This document shows, piece by piece, positions 35,641 to 43,927 of a DNA stretch of 64,000 bases. The notes under the pieces were generated by a model. It was not told the origin of the DNA. It did no database searches and saw nothing but the letters and a program-made list of their open reading frames with translations. The DNA comes from Paenibacillus tyrphae (GTDB lineage Bacteria > Bacillota > Bacilli > Paenibacillales > NBRC-103111). The stretch lies in contig NZ_JAMZAW010000005.1 of assembly GCF_024158745.1 (NCBI RefSeq), positions 124,001-188,000 on the forward strand. Reading direction: 5' to 3'. Position numbers and translations under genes: made by a program. The number at the start of each line of letters is the position of its first letter. Positions within the stretch are counted from its first letter, which is position 1.

Positions 35641-36390
35641 GTGAGCCAGTCCAATGTTATGGAAATGACCGTGCCCCAGGGGCAAGAGGAGCTTGCCGAT
35701 TACGTCATCGACGTGACGCCTGTCCGAAAGACGATCGCCGAACGCACGCTGCGGAGCGTGACAGAGATTCCGCATGCCCTGACGGTTGTCGAAGCGGACG
35801 TAACGAATCTGGTCCTGCTGCGCAGCAAGCTCAAAGACGACTTTTTGCGGCAGGAAGGCATTAACTTGACGTACTTCGCCTTTTTTCTCCAAGCGGTTGT
35901 CCGGGCGATCAAGGACTATCCGATCATGAATTCCGTGTGGGCGGACGACAAAATTATCGTGAAGCGGGACATCCACCTCTCGCTTCTGGTCGGGACGGAA
36001 GACTCGGTGCTGGCCCCGGTCATCCGGAGCGCCGATCTCCGGAATATCGCCGGACTGGCGCTGGAGATCGACAGGCTGGCTCAATTGGTGCGTACGGGCA
36101 AGCTGTCGCCAAGCGACATGCAAGGAGGCACGTTCACGGTGAACAATACGGGGGCGTTCGGCTCGATCTCTTCTTTTCCGACCGTTATCTATCCGCAGGC
36201 CGCGATTTTAACGTTCGAATCGATCGTCAAAAAGCCGGTTGTTGTGGACGACCGAATCGCCGTGCGCTCGATGGTTCGTTTGTGCCTGGCGCTGGACCAT
36301 CGCATCCTGGACGGGGTCGTTTGCGGGCGTTTTTTGCAGCGGGTCAAGGAAAATCTGGAGGCGTACGGCCCGGAGGGCTCCTTGGATTGA
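35641..36390 (+). CDS. stand-alone 2-oxoacid dehydrogenase E2 acyltransferase core
   Basis: A 249-residue protein equal to the catalytic domain of dihydrolipoamide acyltransferases (VTPVRKTIAERTLRSVTEIPHA, PIMNSVWADDKIIVKRDIHLSLLVGTEDSVLAPVI, GGTFTVNNTGAFGS), with the active-site motif DHRILDG (His220, Asp224). The lipoyl and E1/E3-binding domains (normally another 150-200 residues) are absent; a promoter and leader directly precede the start, so this is not a window artefact. GTG 35641 follows TTGGAGG. No E1 or E3 gene is nearby. It may acylate another carrier or serve a different CoA reaction (inference). Confidence 0.85.
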   Translation: MSQSNVMEMTVPQGQEELADYVIDVTPVRKTIAERTLRSVTEIPHALTVVEADVTNLVLLRSKLKDDFLRQEGINLTYFAFFLQAVVRAIKDYPIMNSVWADDKIIVKRDIHLSLLVGTEDSVLAPVIRSADLRNIAGLALEIDRLAQLVRTGKLSPSDMQGGTFTVNNTGAFGSISSFPTVIYPQAAILTFESIVKKPVVVDDRIAVRSMVRLCLALDHRILDGVVCGRFLQRVKENLEAYGPEGSLD

Positions 36391-36510
36391 ACCTAAAGCT
36401 TGGGGACGCGGCAAATTTCACTTTACATTAAGATTGTATAGGATTCAGGTTAAGTTTACCCGTTTATATTGTTGTTGTAGGGAAAAGACAACAAAAAGGA
36501 AGTGATTCTT

Positions 36511-38511
36511 ATGAATCGAATGGGTAAATGTGGAAGCAAACTGGCTGTCGCTGCCCTGGCCGTTGCAGTATTGGCCGGGAGCGGCCCGGTGCCTGGCGTA
36601 TCGGCGGAATCCGGTCCGGCAGGACCTCAGGCACCGGAGGAAGTCGAGCGATTTGTCGATGCGTTTTTTAACCAGCCGGATATTCAGAAACAGATGGCCG
36701 GTGCCGCGGTGGCCGTGGTGAAGGACGACCGGGTACTGTTAAACAAAGGCTACGGCTACGCCAATGTGGAGCAGAAACTGCCGGTCGACCCGGACCGAAC
36801 CATATTTCGCGTCGCCTCGGTTTCCAAGGTGATTACAGCTACAGGCGTTATGCAATTGGCCGAGCAAGGGAAGCTCGATTTGAACGCCGATGTATCGAAA
36901 TATTTGGGGGAGGTTCGCATCGGGAATCGGACGGATGTACCGTTGGCCATGCGGCATTTATTGATGAATGCGACCGGATTTGAGTATGGGGATATGTCCG
37001 AATCCACAACGACCGACTTGTCCAAGGAAGTGTCCTTAAAACAATATATTCTCGACAATCCGCCCACGATTATACGCCAGCCGGGACAATTTTATCGCTA
37101 TGACAACCTGGGATTTACGATTCAAGGGTATGTGATCGAGCAGGTTGCGGGCCAGCCGTTCGGCGATTACGCTCAGAAACATATTTTTCAGCCGCTGGGC
37201 ATGACAAACAGCGATTTTCGGCTAACTTCGGAAAATTTAAAGCGGCTCGCCGTACCCTATAACCAGCTCGGCGATATCCTCCCTACATTTGCGACGGTCC
37301 CGACAGAGTTTCCGGGGGGCGGGATGCTCTCAACCAGCTCGGACATGGCTCGGTTTATGATGGCACATCTGAACGAGGGGAAGATCGGGAGCACGGCGAT
37401 TCTGAGTGAAGCAACGACTCGCGACATGCTCAAGCCTCAGCTTGCCATCCATCCGAAGCTGCCGAATATGGCCTACGGCTTCGAATATTCCAATCGGCAA
37501 GATGCCAACGGGCAGTATGTGATTGAGAAGTCCGGAGATGTACAAGGATACCATACGGGGATGTGGCTGATTCCCGATCAGAAGGTCGGCGTTTTCATTA
37601 CCGTCAATAAGGATTTTGAGCTCCGGCAGCCTTTTTTCAGAGCCTTCATGAATCATTATTACCCGGCTGCGGGCAAGCAAGCTGACGCTCATGGGCCGCT
37701 CTCCTCGTCGCTGGCTGAGTTTGCAGGCACATACAGCGATTTGCGAAACCGGATGTGGACATCGCGCATTCGCGCGGAAGACGGCAAGCTTATCGTGCAA
37801 GACCCGCTTGGCGAGCATGTGCTGCATGAAATCGAGCCGCTTCTGTTTCAGGACGATCAGGGTGTCAAAGCGGCGTTCAAACGGAATGAAAACGGCGAGG
37901 TACAGGCGTTTTATTACGATCTGAAGCTCGACAGTTGGTCCGGAAAAATGCCGCAGCCGCGCCCCTATGACGATGTCGGTCCCCAGCATCCATATGCAGC
38001 CTACATCAGCCATTTGCGCCAGCTTGATGTCATCGGGGAGGAAAGCGGCGACAACCTTTTCCGGCCTGAGCAGCCCATTACGCGGGAACAGTTTATCGGC
38101 TGGATCATCCGGTGGTCGGGCCTCGCCCCGTCGAAGCAAAAGCCGGTGTTCGCCGATGTCGCCGACAGTCCGTATGCCCAGCATATTCAGGCCGCGCAAG
38201 AGCTTGGCTTGATACAGGGATCAGTCGGCGACCGGTTCTTCCCGCAGCAGCCATTGACACGACAGGAAGCGGCGACCATTGTATGGCGCATGGCCTTCAA
38301 TCATCTGCATGCTACCCCTAAAGAAGCCAAGATTGCAGGCAATACGGATTCATGGGCGGTGGAAGGTGTCCGCTTCGCTGTGGCGAAAGTATTATATGGA
38401 CCCGAAGTTATCGAGGACCAAAACGGAGCGGTCGACTACAGATCGACACAGCCGATACTGAGACAAGAAGCCGCAGTGCTGTTGTCCCGGTTCGCCGATC
38501 ATTTATTCTAG
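36511..38511 (+). CDS. SLH-anchored beta-lactamase-fold serine hydrolase
   Basis: A 666-residue exported protein. Signal peptide (about 1-33, ending GVSAES); a class C beta-lactamase/CubicO domain (about 40-390) with nucleophile Ser103 and Lys106 in SVSK, and Tyr of YDN; a small beta domain (about 395-490); and SLH repeats to the end (RPEQPITREQFIGWIIRW, FADVADSPYAQHIQAAQELGLI). It likely works at the cell surface on D-amino acid peptides, esters or wall fragments; a true beta-lactamase role is not implied. ATG 36511 follows AAAGGAAGTG. The two-component genes start 81 bp downstream and may control it. Confidence 0.87.
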   Translation: MNRMGKCGSKLAVAALAVAVLAGSGPVPGVSAESGPAGPQAPEEVERFVDAFFNQPDIQKQMAGAAVAVVKDDRVLLNKGYGYANVEQKLPVDPDRTIFRVASVSKVITATGVMQLAEQGKLDLNADVSKYLGEVRIGNRTDVPLAMRHLLMNATGFEYGDMSESTTTDLSKEVSLKQYILDNPPTIIRQPGQFYRYDNLGFTIQGYVIEQVAGQPFGDYAQKHIFQPLGMTNSDFRLTSENLKRLAVPYNQLGDILPTFATVPTEFPGGGMLSTSSDMARFMMAHLNEGKIGSTAILSEATTRDMLKPQLAIHPKLPNMAYGFEYSNRQDANGQYVIEKSGDVQGYHTGMWLIPDQKVGVFITVNKDFELRQPFFRAFMNHYYPAAGKQADAHGPLSSSLAEFAGTYSDLRNRMWTSRIRAEDGKLIVQDPLGEHVLHEIEPLLFQDDQGVKAAFKRNENGEVQAFYYDLKLDSWSGKMPQPRPYDDVGPQHPYAAYISHLRQLDVIGEESGDNLFRPEQPITREQFIGWIIRWSGLAPSKQKPVFADVADSPYAQHIQAAQELGLIQGSVGDRFFPQQPLTRQEAATIVWRMAFNHLHATPKEAKIAGNTDSWAVEGVRFAVAKVLYGPEVIEDQNGAVDYRSTQPILRQEAAVLLSRFADHLF

Positions 38512-38592
38512 CCAGCGGATAGCTCTTTTCCCTCCTCAGCGGATAGCTGATGGATAAGGATACGGGTATAAGGCAATAGAGGTGAAAAGCCA

Positions 38593-39285
38593 ATCAAAAC
38601 GATATTGATCATCGATGATGAAGCGGAAATTGTCGAATTGCTCGCCGTTTATTTAAACCATGCCGGTTACGGCACAATGGCGGCGGGCAACGGCGATGAA
38701 GCGCTGACGATCCTGCAGCGCGAACAGGTTGACTTGATCATCGCGGATATTATGATGCCACGGATGGATGGATGGGAGCTGCTTAAGAAAGTGCGGCAAA
38801 GCTCCCCGATTCCATTTCTTTTTCTCTCGGCCAAGTCGGACGATATGGACAAAATATTCGGATTGCAGCTAGGGGCAGACGATTACGTGGGCAAGCCCTT
38901 TAACCCGCTTGAAGTCGTAAGCCGGGTGCAGGCGCTGTTCAGACGCCTGGATGCCTTCACCAAGCCGGACAAGCCTGGTCCTGCCATCATCGAAATCGGT
39001 GACGTCAAACTGGATTTGGAGAGCTGCAAGCTCTATAAGACCGGTATGAACAAGGAAGTGACATCGTACGAGTTCAAAATTATTGCTTTGCTGATGAGCC
39101 AAGCTGGCAGGGTGTTCACGAAAGCGCAGATTTACGAGCAGGTATGGGGCGAAGAGTATATGGGGGACGAAAATTTGATTATGGTTTATATCAGCAAACT
39201 CCGCGAGAAGATTGAGCATAACCCAAGAAAGCCTGACTACCTGGTTACGATTAGGGGGTTAGGCTACCGTTTTGAGAAGAAATAA
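38593..39285 (+). CDS. OmpR family response regulator, non-canonical start
   Basis: About 230 residues: receiver (ILIIDDEAE, phospho-Asp52 in IIADIMMPRMDGW, FLFLSAKSDD, KPF) and an OmpR/PhoB winged helix (EVTSYEFKIIALLMSQAGRVFTKAQIYEQVWGE, NLIMVYISKLREKI, IRGLGYRFEKK). Alignment to the usual MKTILIIDDE opening puts the start at 38593, where the codon is ATC; AGAGGTG lies at ideal distance. The first standard start codon is TTG 38605, 20 nt from that site and inside the first beta strand. Either an AUC start, a lost ATG, or a sequence error. It overlaps the sensor kinase gene by 14 bp. Confidence 0.85.
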   Translation: MKTILIIDDEAEIVELLAVYLNHAGYGTMAAGNGDEALTILQREQVDLIIADIMMPRMDGWELLKKVRQSSPIPFLFLSAKSDDMDKIFGLQLGADDYVGKPFNPLEVVSRVQALFRRLDAFTKPDKPGPAIIEIGDVKLDLESCKLYKTGMNKEVTSYEFKIIALLMSQAGRVFTKAQIYEQVWGEEYMGDENLIMVYISKLREKIEHNPRKPDYLVTIRGLGYRFEKK

Positions 39286-40657
39286 TAGCATTCGCGGCCC
39301 TAGACCGCTGAAGAAGTTGTTTGTCCGCAACTATATCGTCATTAGCGGTCTTTTGTTAGGCGCGATTGCCGTAGCGCTTGTGAGCACCGATATTCTGATG
39401 AACCGGGTGGTAGACAGGACGGGCGATTTGCCTCGGATTGCGGGGGAAGATATTTATCGGTATCCCTTCGAAAATATCGACGGGAAGCTGCTGGATTGGT
39501 ACGGCGGTTGGTTTGAGGTGATCGACGAGGCGGGAGAGGTGATCTATGTCCGGGGAAATAAGGAAGACGATATCGTCCGTTACCGGGATGGACTGCTCTA
39601 TGCCAAAATGGATATGCAGCGGAACGATGATTCGATCTACTATCACGCTTATTCGGTAAAAGGGCCGAATCAAGAGCCGTATATACTGCTTTGGAAAATT
39701 CCTATGCATACGGAAAAAATATCTATAGCCGTAGCCATTTTTGCTGCAAGCTTCGCTGCCGGCTTGCTCGTCGCCGTGTATTTGTACGCCAAATACTCGG
39801 TTAAGCAAGTAGAGAAGCCGATCCGGCAAATTATAGAAGGGATCAAAGAAATGGAGCGGCTGAATTATACGAAGAGGCTGACGTTCACGGCCGAGCAGGA
39901 GTTCGACGAAATCCGCGAGGCTTTCAACGGGTTGGCCGAGCGACTTCAGCGAACGTCAGCCGAGAAGGAAGCGGCCGAAACCAGCCGCAAAAACATGCTC
40001 TTGCATCTATCGCATGATTTGAAGACGCCTATGACTTCGATTTACGGCTATTCCCAGTTGTTGCTGGACGATCCGTCGCTGGAGGAAAGCAGGAGGCGCA
40101 AATATATCCAATACATTCACGACAAATCTTCCTATACAGCCAATTTGATTAAAGATTTATTTGAATTGGCAAAGCTGGAAGATTCTCATCAGATGCTGAA
40201 ACGAGAAAAAGTGAACATCACCAAATGGTTTCAGCAGATTGTGGCGGAATGTTATTCCGAAATCGAAGACAAAGGGTTCGGACTGGATGTGCAGATTCCG
40301 GAAGAGCCGCTGCCGGTTATGCTGGACCATGTGCATATGAAACGCGTCATCATGAATCTGATCGGAAATTCGCTCAAGTTCAATGCAGCGGGAACGGTCC
40401 TATACGCATCTTGCGAAAGCAAGGACGACCGGGCTGTGCTGCGGCTTGGAGATGACGGAATCGGCGTACAGGAGCCGATCAGGGAGCACATCTTCGAGGA
40501 ATTTACACGCGGGGCCGGGGCAGTAAAAGACAGCACCGGTCTAGGCCTCGCCATCTGCAAAAAAATCGTTGCGCTGCATCAAGGCACGATTGAACTGGAA
40601 GCGGACCGTCGGTATTCCACGATGTTTCGGATCAGCTTGCCATGTGCGGATGCATAA
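39272..40657 (+). CDS. membrane sensor histidine kinase
   Basis: A 461-residue kinase partnered with the OmpR regulator. Two membrane helices (about 19-40 and 150-172) flank an extracytoplasmic sensor of about 110 residues (DLPRIAGEDIYRYPFENIDG). Then HAMP (RQIIEGIKEMERLNYTKRLTF), HisKA with LSHDLKTPMTS (His248) and HATPase_c (NLIGNSLKFNAAGTV, LGDDGIGVQEPIREHIFEEF, STGLGLAICKKIVALHQG). TTG start within the end of the regulator gene. The signal is unknown; the SLH serine hydrolase upstream suggests a cell-surface cue. Confidence 0.92.
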   Translation: MRRNNSIRGPRPLKKLFVRNYIVISGLLLGAIAVALVSTDILMNRVVDRTGDLPRIAGEDIYRYPFENIDGKLLDWYGGWFEVIDEAGEVIYVRGNKEDDIVRYRDGLLYAKMDMQRNDDSIYYHAYSVKGPNQEPYILLWKIPMHTEKISIAVAIFAASFAAGLLVAVYLYAKYSVKQVEKPIRQIIEGIKEMERLNYTKRLTFTAEQEFDEIREAFNGLAERLQRTSAEKEAAETSRKNMLLHLSHDLKTPMTSIYGYSQLLLDDPSLEESRRRKYIQYIHDKSSYTANLIKDLFELAKLEDSHQMLKREKVNITKWFQQIVAECYSEIEDKGFGLDVQIPEEPLPVMLDHVHMKRVIMNLIGNSLKFNAAGTVLYASCESKDDRAVLRLGDDGIGVQEPIREHIFEEFTRGAGAVKDSTGLGLAICKKIVALHQGTIELEADRRYSTMFRISLPCADA

Positions 40658-40711
40658 AAGGCAGCGGCATCTTCGGACGCGAAAATAACGTTCCGGACGG
40701 CCGCTGCCTTT
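40657..40711. terminator. bidirectional terminator between kinase and ABC-F genes
   Basis: AAAGGCAGCGGC (40657-40668) pairs with GCCGCTGCCTTT (40700-40711), with A's and T's at the ends. It serves the convergent transcripts. Confidence 0.82.
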
Positions 40712-40728
40712 ATTCATCTTATGTCCAT

Positions 40729-42207
40729 TTAGAGTTTAATGACCTTGGTAGCGATATTTTTGCAAAATTCGCTGTCATGCTCCACAAAAAGAATGGTCGG
40801 CGAGTGCTCAAGCAGCAGTTCCTCGATCTGCATGCGGGAGATCACATCGATAAAATTAAGCGGCTCGTCCCAAATATGCAAATGAACCTTCTCGCAAAGA
40901 CTTTTCGCCAGCAGCACTTTCTTCTTTTGGCCGCCGCTATAATCTGAAATATCCTTTTCAAACTGAGCTCTGGAGAAATCGAGCTTTCTTAGGATCGATT
41001 TAAACAGGCTTTCGTCAATTCCGCTACTTCTGGCGTAGTCCGATAAATTTCCCTGTAAATGCGAAGTATCCTGCGAAACATACGATATTTTCAGCTGGCT
41101 TCCTTTTCTGAACGTGCCGGTATACGCGATATCCTCGTCGCAAATCAGCTTGATAATGCTCGATTTTCCGGAGCCGTTCGCACCCGAAAGCGCGATTCGT
41201 TCGCCTTGCTCAATCGTAAAGCTGATATCGGTGCAAACCGTCTTCTCCCCATAATAAATGGAAACGTGGTCCAGTTCGGCGAGCTGATTTTTATGAAAAG
41301 CCAGTTGGGTAATCTTTAAGCTCTCGGAGCTTTCGATATTTTTCAAGAGCTGTGACTTTTCCTCGATCGCGGTGTGCTGCCGGTGCTCCATGGCTTTGGA
41401 GCGTTTCATCATTTTGGCAGCCTTGTGTCCGATGTACCCTTTATCCACCTTGGAGCCGGAATTTCTTGTTCCGTTCTTCGTTTTTTCCACCTCATGCGAC
41501 CAGTTGCTTGTTCGTTTGGACGCTTCCGACAAACGTTTAATGTCTTTTTTCAGCTTTTCGTTCTCGCCAAGCTCAAATTGGTCTTGTCTTTGCTTATTGT
41601 CCCACCAATCGGAAAAATTGCCTTTTTGAATTTCGATGTCGGTTTTATTGATGGACAGAATATGGTCTACGCAGCGATCCAGGAACGACCTGTCGTGAGA
41701 GACGAGAATAAAGCCGCTTTTCGTATTGAGATATTGACTGACCAGTTTTCGGGCGTTCATGTCCAGGTGATTGGTCGGCTCGTCAATCAACAGAAAGCTG
41801 TTTTCTTTCAGAAATAAGGCGGCCAGCAATACTTTCGTTTGCTCGCCATTGGACAACGAAGCAAAGGGCCGGTATAGAACGTCCTCGGACACCTTGAGCA
41901 GCGAAAGCTCGCGCATCAATTCCCAGTGAAGGTAATCCGGGTAGATGTCGCCGATGATATCGATTGTGTTATGCTCCTTATTCTCCACATGGAATGGAAA
42001 ATACTCGAAGCTGACTTTGGCGGAAATCGTTCCGCTGTATTCATACTTCCCAAGCAATAGGTTGAGGAAGGTGGTTTTGCCTCTGCCGTTTCTTCCCGTA
42101 AATCCGAGTTTCCAATCGGTATCAATCTGAAAGCTTACGTTCTCGAATAAGTTATCGTAACTGCCGTCATAGGCAAACGTCAGGTTTGTTACATTGATTA
42201 ATGACAT
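40729..42207 (-). CDS. ABC-F ribosomal protection protein (Lsa/CplR-like)
   Basis: A 492-residue cytosolic twin ATPase without membrane segments. ABC1 has Walker A GRNGRGKTT, signature LSNGEQTKV and LLIDEPTNHLDM; ABC2 has GANGSGKSS, YSGGQKKKV and IWDEPLNFIDV. The linker between them is Lys-rich and alpha-helical (about 190-300), the antibiotic-resistance-domain position. The GRNGRGKTT Walker A and overall opening resemble Lsa/CplR proteins, which displace lincosamides, pleuromutilins and streptogramin A from the ribosome. ATG 42207 follows ACAGGAGG. Codons are visibly more AT-rich than in neighbouring genes, suggesting transfer. A transcription-attenuation leader precedes it. Confidence 0.88.
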   Translation of the reverse strand: MSLINVTNLTFAYDGSYDNLFENVSFQIDTDWKLGFTGRNGRGKTTFLNLLLGKYEYSGTISAKVSFEYFPFHVENKEHNTIDIIGDIYPDYLHWELMRELSLLKVSEDVLYRPFASLSNGEQTKVLLAALFLKENSFLLIDEPTNHLDMNARKLVSQYLNTKSGFILVSHDRSFLDRCVDHILSINKTDIEIQKGNFSDWWDNKQRQDQFELGENEKLKKDIKRLSEASKRTSNWSHEVEKTKNGTRNSGSKVDKGYIGHKAAKMMKRSKAMEHRQHTAIEEKSQLLKNIESSESLKITQLAFHKNQLAELDHVSIYYGEKTVCTDISFTIEQGERIALSGANGSGKSSIIKLICDEDIAYTGTFRKGSQLKISYVSQDTSHLQGNLSDYARSSGIDESLFKSILRKLDFSRAQFEKDISDYSGGQKKKVLLAKSLCEKVHLHIWDEPLNFIDVISRMQIEELLLEHSPTILFVEHDSEFCKNIATKVIKL

Positions 42208-42225
42208 GGAATAGATCCTCCTGTA

Positions 42226-42435
42226 CAAAAATATAAAAGCTGCAAGAAAGTTACCTTTCTCACAGCTCAAATAAATACAGCAAATCCAACCCTGACATAG
42301 AGTTAGATAAGGATATATTGTTTGAGTGAAAAGATATCGTAACTTTCTTGCATATAAATAATAAAACATGCGCTCGTATCGCTTTTTTGTTTTACTATTT
42401 TATATTTCTCAGCAAGAAAGTTATTTTACATTATA
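42226..42435 (-). promoter_or_regulatory. attenuator leader of the ABC-F gene
   Basis: Reading the minus strand: a -10 TATAAT (42435-42430) and then three related segments. 1, TAACTTTCTTGC (42423-42412); 2, GCAAGAAAGTTAC (42351-42339); 3, GTAACTTTCTTGC (42254-42242). Segment 2 can pair with 1 or with 3. Segment 3 is also the right arm of an intrinsic terminator (AGCTGTGAGAAAG, loop, CTTTCTTGCAGCT, 42267-42238) followed by a U-rich run to 42226. Pairing 2 with 3 would abolish the terminator. This is the usual logic of ribosome-stalling control of antibiotic-resistance genes. Confidence 0.7.
42303..42353 (-). CDS. candidate 16-residue leader peptide
   Basis: A short frame (MQESYDIFSLKQYILI) inside the attenuator. 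Its first codons cover pairing segment 2, so a stalled ribosome there would alter folding. No good ribosome binding site precedes it. The longer frame from 42369 runs without a stop into the ABC-F gene and is an alternative leader. Confidence 0.3.
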   Translation of the reverse strand: MQESYDIFSLKQYILI

Positions 42436-42499
42436 TCTTTTCAGCTCCCGTCATTAATTTAAAGCCATCTTACCATAACCATTTGTTAATTTCAACAAT

Positions 42500-42566
42500 T
42501 TGACTTCACGGAAGGGGGAGGATATAATTTCGAATGACCATATAGTCATTTATAGAACCAATTGGT
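42500..42566 (+). promoter_or_regulatory. sigma-A promoter with TetR-type operators
   Basis: TTGACT (42500-42505), a 17-nt spacer, and TATAAT (42523-42528). AATGACCATATAGTCATT (42533-42550) is palindromic at 16 of 18 positions and covers the transcription start. ACCAATTGGT (42557-42566) is a second perfect palindrome with the same GGTCAT edge. Likely targets of the TetR protein encoded after the pump. Confidence 0.7.
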
Positions 42567-42607
42567 CATATGGATTGAAATTGAAATCTGCAAGAGAGGT
42601 GAACGTT

Positions 42608-43840
42608 ATGACCAAGACCGGTTCGAATTGGGGACCGCTCGTCATTTTGATGGTGAACATGTTCATTACGATGGTGGGAATGGGACTGATCATCCCCATT
42701 TTGCCTAAATTCATTACGGCATTCGGGGCAAGCGGCCAGGACATGGGTTATCTTGTCGCCGCTATGGGGGTGACGCAGCTCATATTTTCGCCTATTGCCG
42801 GCGAGATGTCCGATAAATACGGACGTAAAATCATGATTGTCGGGGGGATCGGGGTATTTGCCTTGTCCCAGCTGCTGTTCGGGCTGGCCGATCAGATGTG
42901 GCTGCTTTACGTATCCAGGCTGCTCAGCGGAATCGGGGCTGCGCTCCTGACACCGGCGATGATGGCCTATGTGGCCGACATTACGCTGGAGGAAGAACGG
43001 GGAAAAGGGCTGGGCCTGTTCAGCGCCTCGATGTCGCTCGGCGTCGTGATCGGGCCCGGCATCGGCGGATTTCTGGCCGATTATGGGCTGCGGGTTCCGT
43101 TCTACGTGTCGACGGCGATAGCCGGCGTGTCGGTGTTGCTGTCCCTGCTGTTTTTGCCGGAGACGCAGAGCCGGGAAGCGAAGCAATTGGCCCGGACGGC
43201 GGAGAGGAAGCGGGAAAATCTGTTCAAGCAACTGCTTAGCTCGTTTCGCGCGCCGTACTTCGTGCTGCTTCTGCTTGTTTTCATGCTGACGTTCGGTTTG
43301 ATGAATTTTGAAGCCGTGATTAGTTTATATGTGGACGTGAAGCACGGATTTACGCCGAAGGATATCTCGCTGATGATTACGCTCGGCGCGCTGGCAGGGG
43401 TTTTCACCCAAGCCGTTCTGTTCGAAAGGCTGCTGCGGAGGTTTAGCGAGCGTCAAATTCTTATTGCTATGTTTCTGCTTTCCGCCGTTATGATGCTGGC
43501 GGTCCTCGTGACGAAGACGTTCGTTTCCGTTTTTGCCGTGACCATTCTCTTCTTCGTCGCTACGACGCTGATCCGGCCGGCCGTCAATACGCTGTTGTCC
43601 AAAATGGCTGGAAACGAGCAGGGATTCGTCGCGGGGATGAACAACGCCTACATGAGCTTGGGTACGATTGCCGGACCGTCCATTGCCGGCATACTGTTCG
43701 ACGTGAACGTCAATTACCCTTATGTGCTCGGAGCGGCCTTTATGTTGATCAGCACGGCCATGCTGATCGGCTGGAAGGAACGCAATCGGGCAGGAAGCCC
43801 GGCACCGTTACAAGAAGGCGCCGCAGCTGCCCGGGAATAG
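42608..43840 (+). CDS. MFS multidrug transporter, DHA1 (Bmr/NorA-like)
   Basis: A 410-residue 12-helix membrane exporter. Motif A GEMSDKYGRKIMIVGG between helices 2 and 3, motif C GLFSASMSLGVVIGPGIGGFL in helix 5; the opening IIPILPKF is typical of Bmr/TetA-like DHA1 pumps. Substrates unknown. ATG 42608 follows GAGAGGTG; the longer frame would overlap the promoter and operator. A TetR gene starts 87 bp downstream. Confidence 0.9.
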   Translation: MTKTGSNWGPLVILMVNMFITMVGMGLIIPILPKFITAFGASGQDMGYLVAAMGVTQLIFSPIAGEMSDKYGRKIMIVGGIGVFALSQLLFGLADQMWLLYVSRLLSGIGAALLTPAMMAYVADITLEEERGKGLGLFSASMSLGVVIGPGIGGFLADYGLRVPFYVSTAIAGVSVLLSLLFLPETQSREAKQLARTAERKRENLFKQLLSSFRAPYFVLLLLVFMLTFGLMNFEAVISLYVDVKHGFTPKDISLMITLGALAGVFTQAVLFERLLRRFSERQILIAMFLLSAVMMLAVLVTKTFVSVFAVTILFFVATTLIRPAVNTLLSKMAGNEQGFVAGMNNAYMSLGTIAGPSIAGILFDVNVNYPYVLGAAFMLISTAMLIGWKERNRAGSPAPLQEGAAAARE

Positions 43841-43927
43841 GGCGGAGCTTGCAAGTTACCTGTGTATCCGCTATATTCGCTATGACGGAAACGAAGCAGA
43901 CCATATAAGTTTCAGGGCGGTGTACCG

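Noticed and set aside
36511-38511. Serine hydrolase as an antibiotic-resistance beta-lactamase
   Set aside because: SxxK and YxN are shared by esterases and D-peptidases; the SLH anchoring and extra domains fit a wall-associated CubicO-type enzyme better.
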